DNA of 64,000 nucleotides. It comes from Schistosoma haematobium. Lineage: Eukaryota > Platyhelminthes > Trematoda > Strigeidida > Schistosomatidae. Where the stretch lies: NCBI RefSeq assembly GCF_000699445.3, contig NC_067196.1, positions 23,267,116 through 23,331,115 on the forward strand, read 5' to 3'. The position numbers and the translations under genes were made by a program. Below, one piece after another: positions 36,101 through 41,540 of the stretch (positions are counted from its first letter, which is position 1; every line of letters starts with the position of its first letter). The notes beneath the pieces were generated by a model. That model was not told the DNA's origin. It searched no databases and saw only the letters and a list, made by a program, of their open reading frames with translations.

Positions 36101-36174
36101 GTTGTATTAAAAAGATTTACGTTTCCAGTGGAATGAAAGTATCTGGTGATGATTTATTACTCGATATAGAATAA
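6034..36174 (+). CDS. PC: Pyruvate carboxylase gene, 3' fifteen exons (partial at 5' end)
   Basis: Biotin-dependent mitochondrial-type enzyme making oxaloacetate from pyruvate and bicarbonate with ATP (family knowledge). Fifteen exons at 6034, 9004, 11716, 12888, 14249, 16555, 19906, 23561, 25039, 26824, 29432, 31150, 32889, 34512 and 35926 join without frame conflict. After one base that completes an upstream codon they give 877 codons and TAA. Every intron is GT-AG. The order matches animal pyruvate carboxylase: biotin carboxylase C-terminal half (local residues 1 to about 200), carboxyltransferase with the metal-site [10 protein letters not shown] (D266), IKDMAG lysine (440) and HLHTHD, the connecting region, and the biotinyl domain with AMKM (biotin lysine 843). 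Human enzyme is about 1178 residues, so roughly 300 N-terminal residues lie upstream. Introns are 1 to 3.5 kb and full of SINE-like repeats. I see no frameshift or stop in any exon. Exon borders rest on homology and splice signals, not transcripts. Confidence 0.96.
6390..7760. mobile_element. 1.37-kb element with about 240-bp inverted ends
   Basis: The left arm 6390-6654 returns inverted at 7523-7760, beginning TCATTATATGTGAAAATTAT and nearly identical throughout. The left arm carries an extra block of about 23 bp near 6611-6635. The middle has no convincing protein. Long inverted ends suggest a non-autonomous DNA transposon (Mutator-like or foldback). Terminal ATTATAT blurs any target duplication. 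It sits in a pyruvate carboxylase intron. Confidence 0.65.
7761..8524 (+). other. PC intron stretch
   Basis: AT-rich intron DNA with no recognised repeat or exon. Short open frames here have no family features. Confidence 0.5.
8525..8875 (+). repeat. tRNA-headed SINE-like repeat (family C), tail plus full unit
   Basis: 8525-8600 matches the tail of family C (GGACATTAGTTACTGCTCAG type). A new unit with a tRNA-like head then begins at about 8605: GTAGCTCAGTAGTG, then GTGGGTTCAAATCCC as B box. It ends with the shared AAGTCACGTAGACTAGTG block. The same tail-then-head order is seen at 26400. Confidence 0.55.
9004..9166 (+). CDS. PC: PC exon: biotin carboxylase, VDLV...GRIE
   Basis: Begins [13 protein letters not shown] and includes [10 protein letters not shown], the conserved biotin carboxylase segment with the Arg of the CR motif, then FQPDSGRIE. 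Acceptor TTGTAG, donor GTAAGT. Phase: one base plus 54 codons. Confidence 0.95.
9365..9515 (-). repeat. Family B hammerhead-SINE remnant
   Basis: Reverse strand gives a tRNA-like head (TTAGAGATTAGGCCGTTCGA, then GTGTTCGATTCACA) followed by a decayed hammerhead block in which the core and GAAA are mutated. Confidence 0.45.
10388..10560 (-). repeat. Sm-alpha-type hammerhead SINE copy
   Basis: Reverse strand runs from a tRNA-like head with AAGTGAATAAC... to a hammerhead block. Matches the other copies at 22035 and 24005 in order and content. Confidence 0.6.
10408..10456 (-). ncRNA. Hammerhead ribozyme of Sm-alpha type, core retained
   Basis: Reverse strand has CTGACGA (10441-10447) and GAAA (10423-10426), matching the CUGANGA...GAAA core. 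Helix II keeps three of four pairs. The cleavage triplet is GTT rather than GTC and helix I is weak, so activity is doubtful. Confidence 0.45.
11250..11402 (+). repeat. Dispersed repeat family D, 3' end
   Basis: CTGCTTCGGTCTGGGTACCC, then GTATCACAGC..., ending in AAATAAATAAATAAAAT. Reappears inverted and longer at 49672-50005. The A-rich end suggests retroposition. Confidence 0.55.
11716..11898 (+). CDS. PC: PC exon: biotin carboxylase C-terminal part
   Basis: 61 codons starting [13 protein letters not shown] and containing [14 protein letters not shown], typical of the biotin carboxylase C-terminal subdomain, ending EFRIHGVK. Acceptor TTTAG, donor GTAAGT. Phase 0 on both sides. Confidence 0.95.
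12080..12200 (-). repeat. Family B hammerhead-SINE remnant
   Basis: Reverse strand has ACACTGCTGAGGAGTCC, i.e. an intact CUGAGGA box, but the GAAA side is degraded (GGTAAAAAT). A tRNA-like head lies on its 5' side. Confidence 0.5.
12225..12385 (-). repeat. Family B hammerhead-SINE remnant
   Basis: Reverse strand: head with CTAATGGTTAAGCAGCTAA, then a decayed hammerhead (TGCTAAGGTGTCCCATACTA) and GAAAAA. Core lost. Confidence 0.45.
12888..13032 (+). CDS. PC: PC exon: end of biotin carboxylase domain
   Basis: Encodes [15 protein letters not shown] then [20 protein letters not shown], matching the end of the biotin carboxylase domain in animal enzymes. Acceptor CTACTAG, donor GTAAGT. Ends with the first base of a Gly codon. 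Confidence 0.94.
13033..14248 (+). other. PC intron
   Basis: 1216-nt AT-rich intron in which I recognise no repeat family and no exon. Confidence 0.5.
14249..14338 (+). CDS. PC: PC exon: linker before carboxyltransferase
   Basis: Short 90-nt exon coding [20 protein letters not shown] and on to KISYG. The MVNGP motif is conserved in the linker between biotin carboxylase and carboxyltransferase; the rest is divergent, as expected for the linker. Acceptor AATAG, donor GTAAGT. Confidence 0.92.
15788..15940 (+). repeat. Family B repeat, 3' portion with hammerhead
   Basis: Starts inside the repeat (ATGGATGTGCACTGCTGAGG), runs through the hammerhead and continues with CTTCCAGGTTTTCCATGGTG and GTCTAGCTTCAATTGACTCA, blocks shared with 61080-61140 and 63300-63350. 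The tRNA-like head is missing. Confidence 0.65.
15799..15845 (+). ncRNA. Hammerhead ribozyme candidate in family B repeat
   Basis: All type-I hammerhead parts are in order: helix I strand GCACTG (15800-15805), CUGAGGA core (15806-15812), helix II GTCC/GAAC (15813-15816 with 15824-15827, one mismatch), GAAA (15828-15831), a 3-bp helix III ACG/CGT (15831-15833 with 15836-15838), cleavage site GTC ending 15839, and helix I partner CAGTGC (15840-15845), a perfect 6-bp match. Helix III this short is also seen in the schistosome Sm-alpha ribozyme. Self-cleavage is inferred, not shown. Confidence 0.65.
16090..16265 (-). repeat. Family C SINE-like fragment
   Basis: Plus strand shows GATCGAATTCTATCAATCAA, then GTCGCAATAC and ACTAGTCTAAGTAACTCGAC; the same blocks occur at 34845-34910. 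Equivalent to the tail of the family C units at 52600, inverted. Confidence 0.5.
16555..16779 (+). CDS. PC: PC exon: start of carboxyltransferase domain
   Basis: Encodes the carboxyltransferase start. [17 protein letters not shown] carries the metal-ligand Asp (codon 16653-16655); [12 protein letters not shown] follows. The human motif has Phe where this one has Met. Acceptor TTGTAG, donor GTATGG. The split last codon is Gly. Confidence 0.96.
17645..17790 (+). repeat. tRNA-like repeat ending in a TAG/TAC microsatellite
   Basis: CTAATGGTTAAGGCATT resembles a pol III A box and CTGGTTTGAACCC a B box. The unit ends in (TAG)n then (TAC)n at 17744-17787. No acceptor-stem pairing, so it is not a tRNA gene. 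Confidence 0.45.
18352..18425 (+). repeat. tRNA-like repeat head
   Basis: GGGTCAATGGTTAAGCAAG, then GTCGCGAGTCCGAACCCCG, i.e. A- and B-box-like blocks at tRNA spacing. No clover-leaf acceptor stem. Likely a SINE head. Confidence 0.4.
19115..19185 (-). repeat. Family B fragment (weak)
   Basis: Reverse strand has GAGCACTGTTGAGGTATCC and GGACAAAACAGG, a mutated hammerhead block without an intact core. Confidence 0.3.
19378..19560 (+). repeat. Family B repeat with tRNA-like head, decayed hammerhead
   Basis: Head GATGCTAACTCAGTGGTATG, then GAAGGTTAAGTG and TCCTGGTTCCGATCCCC. The hammerhead zone keeps GAGGAGT and GGACGAAATGGC but has lost the first core residues and the helix I partner. Confidence 0.5.
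19906..20062 (+). CDS. PC: PC exon: carboxyltransferase barrel
   Basis: Encodes [15 protein letters not shown] and [18 protein letters not shown], the pyruvate carboxylase-specific barrel segment whose Gln and Arg contribute to pyruvate binding in the family. Acceptor TCTAG, donor GTGAGC. Ends on two bases of a Lys codon. Confidence 0.95.
20535..20632 (+). mobile_element. Fragment matching the 5' untranslated end of RTE-A
   Basis: GTTCCAAGCCCGAATGGAAG, GGCTGGGCATAGGGTCAGC and ATCCCGTAGAAAAGAAC match, with substitutions, the reverse strand of 3350-3450, which is upstream of the RTE-A ORF. The match stops before coding sequence. Confidence 0.6.
20675..20770 (-). repeat. Family C fragment
   Basis: TTCTATCAATGAAGTTACAA, then GTTAGTCTAAATGACTCGAT, matches the 16150-16200 and 34855-34910 copies. 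Confidence 0.4.
22035..22205 (-). repeat. Sm-alpha-type SINE, hammerhead half destroyed
   Basis: Reverse strand: tRNA-like head (AGCTAAGTGGATAACACGAT, GAGTCCGAGTCC), then ACATCCAGCTGACGAGTCCC and the 3' part ACTGCTAGCTATATTCTATC. The CUGACGA box is intact but the GAAA box is replaced (GACAGCATG). Confidence 0.65.
22312..22352 (-). repeat. Sm-alpha-type 3' fragment
   Basis: Plus-strand GACAGATAGAATATGGCAAG, then CAGTAGAATCCAG repeats the 3' end of the copy at 22035. Only the end is present. Confidence 0.4.
23561..23811 (+). CDS. PC: PC exon: carboxyltransferase, carboxylated-lysine motif
   Basis: 251 nt coding [20 protein letters not shown] through [11 protein letters not shown]. The Lys of IKDMAG (codon 23799-23801) is the position that is carboxylated to bind the catalytic metal in this family. 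Acceptor TGGTAG, donor GTGAGT. Confidence 0.96.
24005..24172 (-). repeat. Sm-alpha-type SINE with mutated hammerhead core
   Basis: Reverse strand has ACATCCAGCCGACAAGTCCC: the core box is CCGACAA instead of CTGACGA. GGACGAAATGCG is kept. The head includes GGATAACGCGTTAGCGTTTG. Confidence 0.65.
24280..24375 (+). repeat. Sm-alpha-type hammerhead copy, plus strand
   Basis: CATACTCATCTGATGAGTCT, then AAGAAACGCGTGTCCTGGAT and CCATTCCATATTACAACCC. The core boxes CTGATGA and GAAA and the site GTC are intact, but helix II no longer pairs (GTCT against GGAA). Confidence 0.5.
24700..24845 (-). mobile_element. Old RTE-B 3' remnant
   Basis: AACGTCTCAAACCATTGGTT and GTTGGCCGCTCCCATC resemble, with many changes, the RTE-B region at 44215-44360. 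Too decayed to translate. Confidence 0.4.
25039..25270 (+). CDS. PC: PC exon: carboxyltransferase metal-binding histidines
   Basis: Encodes [20 protein letters not shown] then [11 protein letters not shown], carrying the metal-binding His-x-His, then [17 protein letters not shown]. Acceptor TTTTAG, donor GTTAGT after CTGACAT. The open frame runs on into the intron, but the protein homology stops here and resumes at 26824. Confidence 0.95.
25271..26823 (+). other. PC intron
   Basis: 1553-nt intron. Family C tandem at 26400-26720; a weak family B trace near 25605-25650; otherwise unassigned. Confidence 0.55.
26400..26720 (+). repeat. Family C SINE-like repeat, tail followed by head
   Basis: Tail blocks ATCAAGTCACTTGTACTAGT and ACAAGACATTGGTTACCACT are followed near 26600 by a head, GCGAATATTTCAGTGTCAAC, then GTCCGAACTCC. 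Same unit order as at 8525-8875. Confidence 0.5.
26824..27076 (+). CDS. PC: PC exon: carboxyltransferase C-terminal part
   Basis: Encodes [20 protein letters not shown] and then [20 protein letters not shown], the conserved region that includes the Thr near the carboxyltransferase active site, ending LLGDIIK. Acceptor TTTTCAG, donor GTGAAC. One base plus 84 codons. Confidence 0.95.
27077..29431 (+). other. PC intron
   Basis: 2355-nt intron. A more GC-rich block at 28965-29225 (GGCTGGGCTAGACAGGGAAG) looks like a repeat but I cannot assign it. No exon seen. Confidence 0.5.
29432..29611 (+). CDS. PC: PC exon: [16 protein letters not shown] segment
   Basis: Sixty codons: [20 protein letters not shown], then [14 protein letters not shown], then [10 protein letters not shown]. 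Strong match to the helical region after the barrel. Acceptor CATAG, donor GTAAGT. Phase 0. Confidence 0.95.
29612..31149 (+). other. PC intron
   Basis: 1538-nt intron with an old RTE-B remnant at 30785-30970; the rest is unassigned. Confidence 0.5.
30785..30970 (-). mobile_element. Old RTE-B 3' remnant
   Basis: GACCACAAACAAATAGCTTT, ATCTACCAGCATGAC and CTTTCTTTCAACCTACTCC align with the RTE-B 3' coding end at 44235-44370, heavily diverged. Confidence 0.4.
31150..31296 (+). CDS. PC: PC exon: connecting region
   Basis: 49 codons, less conserved at first ([20 protein letters not shown]), then [11 protein letters not shown], which aligns with VLSAAMYP of animal enzymes. Acceptor CTCAG, donor GTAATG. 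Phase 0. Borders are fixed by phase agreement with both neighbours. Confidence 0.9.
31297..32888 (+). other. PC intron
   Basis: 1592-nt intron. Contains a family B copy (31930-32135) and a weaker trace near 32540-32580. The rest is unassigned. Confidence 0.5.
31930..32135 (-). repeat. Family B hammerhead-SINE, degraded
   Basis: Reverse strand: head with GGATCACTGAACGCCAACCA, then GGTGCACATAGCTGAGGGGT, GTGTCGAAAAGCTGTC and CTTCTGGTTTTCATTG. Core box CTGAGGG lacks its final A. Confidence 0.45.
32889..32990 (+). CDS. PC: PC exon: VFDEFEEF...GPKIAEEFP
   Basis: 34 codons with [20 protein letters not shown] and [13 protein letters not shown], conserved in the allosteric/tetramerisation region. 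Acceptor AACAG, donor GTAAGT. Phase 0. Confidence 0.94.
33335..33430 (+). repeat. Sm-alpha-type trace
   Basis: GTACATCCATCTGACTCATG followed by GTGAAATGAGC keeps the order of an Sm-alpha hammerhead but neither core box is intact. Confidence 0.35.
33690..33870 (+). repeat. Family B repeat, degraded
   Basis: ACTGTTAGATGCCAACATAA, then a head-like zone with GTCGTTGATTCCATCTCC. The hammerhead is not recognisable. Confidence 0.35.
34512..34652 (+). CDS. PC: PC exon: [12 protein letters not shown]...
   Basis: 47 codons: [19 protein letters not shown], then [20 protein letters not shown]. This is the segment just before the biotinyl domain. Acceptor AACAG, donor GTAAGT. Phase 0. Confidence 0.94.
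34785..34965 (-). repeat. Family C SINE-like fragment
   Basis: GAGTGATCACTGGGTGGTGA, TTAGTGCAGATCGAATTCTA and ACTAGTCTAGGTTACTCGAA. Inverted copy of the family C tail, better kept than the one at 16090. Confidence 0.5.
35705..35840 (-). repeat. Family B repeat, degraded
   Basis: Plus-strand CATGGAGCTCCTCAGTAGCA and CTTTAGACCACTGAGTTGAT are the inverted hammerhead and head of family B. A 3-nt insertion between helix I and the core breaks the fold. Confidence 0.45.
35926..36174 (+). CDS. PC: PC last exon: biotinyl (BCCP) domain and stop
   Basis: 82 codons and TAA. Starts [14 protein letters not shown], then [17 protein letters not shown], the biotin attachment motif SAMKMEM (Lys codon 36067-36069), and GDDLLLDIE at the end, matching the ends of other pyruvate carboxylases. 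Acceptor TTTCTAG. The only downstream poly(A)-like hexamer before the CR1 element is ATTAAA at 36634. Confidence 0.96.
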   Translation, partial: SISFHPKALKGVKGSVGSPMPGELVTINVKDGDVVEKGQKLATLSAMKMEMSITAPISGCIKKIYVSSGMKVSGDDLLLDIE

Positions 36175-36697
36175 AACTGTTCACTTATTTCACTATACTA
36201 CCTATATTTAGCCTTTATTCTTTGATTTTATATTTCTATGTTATTGTGTGACAATCACCCATTAGCAATCTTTATATTTTACTTTGATTCTATCGTGCTA
36301 TTTATATTACATTATAACAAAAGCAACAGCTTCAAAATGAATATTTCCTTGATATTATACACATGAAGATAGATGTAAATCGAATTATTTTGGGGAGTAT
36401 CCTTTGACAAACTGTGTGTATGTTTTTTGTTCTGTAGTTATCTTTAATTGCATAATTACAAATACAAACAAATCTTTATTTGTCTACTGTTGTTTTTTTG
36501 CGAAACTAAATGTCAACAGGTCGTCTTTGCTTAGTTCGCCTTGATTTTGTTGTCAGTTACTTTACGATTGCGTTGTACACCATTTATTTCGTAGAACGAA
36601 CGTCTTTTATCTTAAGGTTTTCCTGTTGTTGCTATTAAAACAATCTCACGAAGTCAAACATGGTTTTCTCCCGATAACCAATATTAAGGCAGTACTG
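36175..36697 (+). other. PC 3' flank
   Basis: Presumed 3' UTR and spacer to the CR1 tail. AT-rich; no second gene visible. Confidence 0.5.
36634..36639 (+). terminator. Candidate variant poly(A) signal for PC
   Basis: ATTAAA about 460 bases after the pyruvate carboxylase stop and about 60 bases before the 3' tail of the CR1 element. No AATAAA is visible in between. Weak evidence. Confidence 0.25.
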
Positions 36698-36748
36698 GTT
36701 TCAGTTTCAGTTTCAGTTTGGGAAGGACAGGAGGCTCGATGGCCTATG

Positions 36749-39600
36749 TTAGTCCTGGCAATGGTGGTCTCTCAGTTGATCCAACTTTCTTTTGAAAGAG
36801 TCGACGGATGGAGCCTCAACGACGTGCTGAGGTAGTGAATTCCACTCGTTGATGATTCGATGGGAAAGTCGATAGTCAGCTGACAAGTAATTTGTTCTCG
36901 GCTTATGAACTTTTTTGGAGTGTCCTCGTAAATTCTCTGTTTTGGAAGACAAGAAAAATGAGGGCATGTTAGGTGCAAATTTATCACTAAGCAATTTGTA
37001 GACTGTAATCAAGTCCCCTCTAGTTCTGCGATATGACAACGGGAAAAGGTTCAGCTTGGCCAGTCGAGATTCATACGGAAGCTTCGCTATTGCGGGAACC
37101 AGCTTAGTCGCCGTTCTTTGAACTTTTTCCAGAAGCTCACTGTCTTTTTTAAAGCAGGGGCTAGCCGCCTGTATGCAGTACTCAAGTTTAGGACGAACGA
37201 ACACTGTATACAAAGTCAAAAACGTCTTAGTGTCGACATGACTAAAAGCCCTACGTATTGACCATAACGTTCTAAAACTTTTGGCGGCTATTGCACGGCA
37301 GTGTGCAGTAGTCTTTAAGTCTTGACTAACGATAACTCCTAAGTCATTATATGTCTGGACGACAGGTAGCTCAGTGTTATTCATCGTATATGTATCTGTG
37401 CCTTGATGACCGATATGCATCACAACACACTTGGAAGTATTTATCGGCAACTGCCATGTTTGAGACCATTCAGATAACTTCTTCAGGTCATTTTGAAGTT
37501 CTAAGCTATCACTCTTACATCGTATCGTTCTCCATATCTTGACATCGTCAGCATATAGCAAGACCGATGATGATAGGAGACAAGGAAGGTCATTTACATA
37601 TAAGAGGAATAGCACTGGCCCCAAAAATGTACCCTGGGGCACTCCACTAAGCACAGTTTCCCAGCTAGATAACTTTGAGTTCACCCTTACTCTTTGTTGA
37701 CGCCCAACTAAGAAGTCTTTTATCCACATCAATAAATTACCTCCAATCCCGATATGTCTTAACTTATATAACAGCCGGTTGTGCGGAACTTTATCAAAAG
37801 CTTTACTGAAATCAATGAAGGCGACGTCTACAGGTAGCTTTTGGTCCTTAAGAGCACACCAGCTTTCACGAGCCACTAATAAGTTAGTGAGACAAGAATA
37901 ACCTATTCTGAAGCCATGCTGCTTCTCCGAGAGGATCCGGTTTTTATCGAGATACTTAAACAGCTCCTTCCGAATAATCTTTTCTAAGATTTTAACAACC
38001 ACACTAGTTAGGCTAACGGGGCGGTAGTTCTCAGGTTTGTGTTTTGTGCCTGTTTTGAAGACAGGACTTACTATGGCGTTTTTCCAGTCTTTTGGTAAAC
38101 GACCCTGCGTAACGGATAGGTTAAAGCATGTACTTAAAGGGTTCGCAACGAAGTTAGATAATTCCTTCAGTAGCCTAGGATGTAATTCATCGGGCCCCGT
38201 GGATTTACCTATGTCAAGCTTATTTAGCAGACCAAAGACATCGAGTTCTTTAATGGTCACGCTATCCAGTGTATGTATGGGGGGATCTGTATACGCTGAC
38301 GAGAAGGGTGCTTCTATGGTATACACGTTGCTAAAGTAGTTCGAGAACGCTTGAGCCTTACCAAAGTCGTCCTCCACTAATGATGAAGCAGTACTGTCTC
38401 CCCATAGAGCAGGAATATTTCCTTTTCTCCTTGTCCTTTGGTTTATATAGGAATACAAGCGTTTAGGACATTCTATGGATTCCTTAACAAGTTTTTCTTC
38501 GTACAATTTTCTAGACTTACGGAGGGTCGAGGCACAAGTGTTCCGAGCCTTTCGATACTGAGATTTTGACTCATCAGTCCCCAGTAACCTAAATCTATCC
38601 CACGTTTTCCTTTTCTTACGGAGAAGGATACGGACCTCCCTACTGAACCATGGTGGTGAGTTTTTCGGCCCCTTTGGTATAGTCCATGGGATGTGAGGTG
38701 TGGTAACTTTTAAGTATGATTTTCGAAATGCGTCCCAGGCCGTTTCAATGGAGGACTCTGGGTCTATTGTCCAATCTATTAACGATGCTGAGTGCATGAT
38801 GTCTGGTATGTTTGCTTTCCAGACGTTGGGTCTGGACTGGACTGACGCGTCCTCATGACTGGCAGTTATATGGAAGTCGAAAGTTAAAACTGCGTGGTCA
38901 CTTTTACCTAAGGGTGGCATATGGTGGAGGTTCGCAACATCATCCTCATAGTGAGTCAGTATAAGATCTAATAAGGATGATTCAGTGTCCGGGTCGTACC
39001 TAGTCGCTTCTTTCACATGTTGCACTAGGGCACATGTGATAACCGCATCAACTAGTTCCTGCTCGAAGGAATTTTCTGACGATTCAGTTCGCAGATTTTC
39101 CCAGTCTACCATAGGTGCATTAAAGTCCCCTAGGATTAGACATCGACCACTTTGGGACCAAGTATTGAGACTGCTTAACAGGATCTCATTTGCCTCACAG
39201 CTTGGACTGCGATAGACCAAACCAATCAGCAGCTCTTGTCCCTTGCATTTTAAGCGAAGACTAACTAATTCACACGTCCCACTCTCATGGGATACACTAT
39301 CGATAATGGTAAATGGGATAGCATTCCTAATGAATAGAGCTACTCCCCTCCTTTGCGCTTTTGTGTTCTGTCGGCCCTTACTAACGTAAAGCCCTCGAAA
39401 TCAAGTTCTATACTATCTATAGCCTGTGTCAGCCAGGTTTCTGTTACTGCGATTATATCTGGCTTTATAGAGTCAATCTGCACACCTAGTTCCGATCGCT
39501 TATTAAGTAAGCTTCGTGCATTGGTGTAACAGATCCGAAGCCTGTTTAAGTGCCTTCGTGCTTCACCCAGAGCGGCTTCGGCATCATTCTCTGTCGAAGT
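36749..39600 (-). CDS. CR1 ORF2: endonuclease/reverse transcriptase, one probable 1-nt deletion
   Basis: Open and continuous from 39220 to the stop at 36749 (823 codons) and extendable upstream. Endonuclease: ICYTNARSLLNKRSEL near 39530, TETWL near 39440, then a shift, LVYRSPS at 39220, GDFNAP and SDHAVL. Reverse transcriptase: YRPVSLTSV, DFSKAFDKVPH (residues 470-480 from 39220), GVPQGTFLGP, YADD at residue 556 (37544-37555). GTFLGP differs from the usual GSVLGP. The frame changes at a G-run (39344-39347 on plus): the KGGGVALF motif needs one more G there. Apart from that no lesion is seen. Start codon unresolved. Confidence 0.85.
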
Positions 39601-40667
39601 CTTACAACTCGAAAATTTACAATTTTCAGGTCCTTTTCGCCAGCGTCTAACCTATGTTGTAGTTCTTTCTCGGCTTCCCGTCTTTTAACACGGTCTGCCA
39701 ACGGTAGGTCCTTTCGGATAAAGACTCCTGAACCCTTTAATTTGTGTCCATTTTGTAAAATTAGGTCACGTTCGTTTGAAGAGCCGAATACTACTTTAAG
39801 CAGTCTGGAATGATTTGGTTTCGAGTCCGTTAGACTCCCTAGTCTATACACCTTTAGCAAGGTGACCCCAGTCATATTTTGAGGCATGAGTTGATTAAGC
39901 AGCTGCCTAATCAGTACAATGTCATGCTCAAAACGAGCTTTAGGTTCAGAGCTATCGCTCTCCTTAATTCTATGAAAAATAGCTGACCTGTCGCTATGAT
40001 CAGTTTTCGATTTTTCAACCACTTTTACGGGGGCAGGTTTCCCTTTTATATCAATACTTTTCTTTCTTACAACCTTTACCCATTCGTCAACGCTGCTGGT
40101 AGAAGCAATAGCAGTTGCGTCAAACCTAGTGTTGGGTTTTGGGGTTGTCGACGACCTGAGGGTCGTGTTATGTTTACCATTTGAAACCGATCGAGCCTTG
40201 CGATTGCGGCTCCTAGGTGTTTCCTGTTGGATCCCATCTGGGAGACGGGGAACAGAAGACCCTACTTTTCTTGAGCTTTTTTTTAAGGCAGGCCCCTTTG
40301 AAGACTGCTTTTCCTTCTTTGACGGGCGTGAGTCATCTATCACCGGACTCACCTTAGTTTCCTTCACATTGATTTGCGTGTCAACAGATCGAGTGCTGTT
40401 TGACGCGTTCCGACTATGCTTTTTGAAACACTTCTTTGCAGCATCAACCAGTGAGATGGCCTCGGTTAACAAGCTGTTTACATCCGAGCAGCACTGTTGA
40501 CAAAGCCACACACAACCCTTCTTACTGAACCGTTTGAAAGCAGCAGGCGTTAAGTTCGTGCAAACTTCGTGGTACCAGCCTTTGCACTCGTTGCACTGCA
40601 TGCCGCTTTCAACAGGATAACGACAACCCGGACGTTGGCAACTGCTTTTTTTACACTGTCCGGTCAT
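39546..40667 (-). CDS. CR1 ORF1: PHD-finger nucleic-acid-binding protein
   Basis: 373 codons, uninterrupted. The N-terminus holds a C4HC3 PHD-type zinc finger: C10, C15, C25, C28, H33, C36, C56 and C59, with the WYHEVC core. A basic, Ser/Lys-rich middle (about 80-230) follows. The C-terminal third (about 260-345) has LLKVYRLGS, SRLLKVVFGS, ERDLILQNG and GVFIRKDL, the RNA-binding region typical of CR1 ORF1 proteins. Expected role: binding element RNA in the retrotransposition particle (family knowledge). Ends in TAA at 39546, overlapped by the ORF2 frame. Confidence 0.85.
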   Translation of the reverse strand: MTGQCKKSSCQRPGCRYPVESGMQCNECKGWYHEVCTNLTPAAFKRFSKKGCVWLCQQCCSDVNSLLTEAISLVDAAKKCFKKHSRNASNSTRSVDTQINVKETKVSPVIDDSRPSKKEKQSSKGPALKKSSRKVGSSVPRLPDGIQQETPRSRNRKARSVSNGKHNTTLRSSTTPKPNTRFDATAIASTSSVDEWVKVVRKKSIDIKGKPAPVKVVEKSKTDHSDRSAIFHRIKESDSSEPKARFEHDIVLIRQLLNQLMPQNMTGVTLLKVYRLGSLTDSKPNHSRLLKVVFGSSNERDLILQNGHKLKGSGVFIRKDLPLADRVKRREAEKELQHRLDAGEKDLKIVNFRVVRLRQRMMPKPLWVKHEGT

Positions 40668-40680
40668 TTAGGAGGGGTTT

Positions 40681-41540
40681 TTTCAATATGCGATGATACC
40701 TAGAAACAAAAAAATTATCAATGACCAAAAAAAGTGAAGAGCTGTAGATTGCTAGGACCAAAAGTACTAACAGATACAGTTGAAAAAGAGGTACTAAAGA
40801 GTACCAACGACAAAAACAGTAAAAACGATACTTTAGTCAAATACTTTAACTGAAATAAATTCAATTAAAGTGAAAAACAGTAGTCTTGATACGTAGTAAA
40901 CGATCAAAACAATGAAATTTACTCAGCGAGGAAAAATACCACTGTCCTTTTTAAATAGCGCGCGAAATATATCGGATTACTTGGAACAATGTATACGTTG
41001 CAACTTTGCAGATATAACCGAGTCTGTACTACTTGTTAGGTCCGATGGGACAGAATACTCGATGTCGGATAATTCAAAAGGCATTATTAACTTTTCGAGA
41101 TACTTAAATATGAATGTAAATGGTTCTAAAGCAAATGATAGTATACTTCGCACAACTCCTCAAATCCAGTAACTTTCGCTCCAAATACCGACATGGTACG
41201 CTCTTAGCTACAGTTTCTAGACAGTTGCTCGCCTGACTAACCGCTGTGATGCTTGCACCATGCTCAAAAAGGGATGGGATTATCCCATTGTTTATATTAC
41301 TAGCTGAATCTCGATCAATCGTTGTTAGTATGTGTGCCTTTGAGCAGTGGTTTAGACATCAACATGCAGCTGACGAGTTTAAAGCTGTGCGAAACGCGCA
41401 TCTTCGATACTGTTTGTAGTTACAATCGAACTCCTCCATAAAAATATATGCAAAATAGCCACATCAACTCGGTACATATATGATGCATTGCTATTCCCTG
41501 CCGGTCTTTACAGTGAGAAACAGCCAATTTACGTTTGTTC
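40681..41540. other. CR1 5' flank with an unassigned plus-strand open frame
   Basis: A-rich on the plus strand to about 40900, probably CR1 5' untranslated sequence. A plus-strand frame of 86 codons at 40912-41172 starts MKFTQRGKIPLSFLNSARNI; I recognise no domain in it and no neighbouring exon. The rest is unassigned. Confidence 0.4.

Larger units (their letters stand above)
36698..40680 (-). mobile_element. CR1-clade non-LTR retrotransposon, nearly intact
   Basis: Two ORFs in CR1 order (ORF1 40667-39546, ORF2 about 39600-36749), with the ORF2 frame running into the end of ORF1. The 3' end is a short tandem of CAGTTT on the plus strand (36697-36720), the microsatellite-type tail usual for CR1. 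The 5' limit is uncertain: T-rich sequence on its coding strand continues to about 40900. It points toward the pyruvate carboxylase gene. No target duplication is obvious. Confidence 0.85.
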
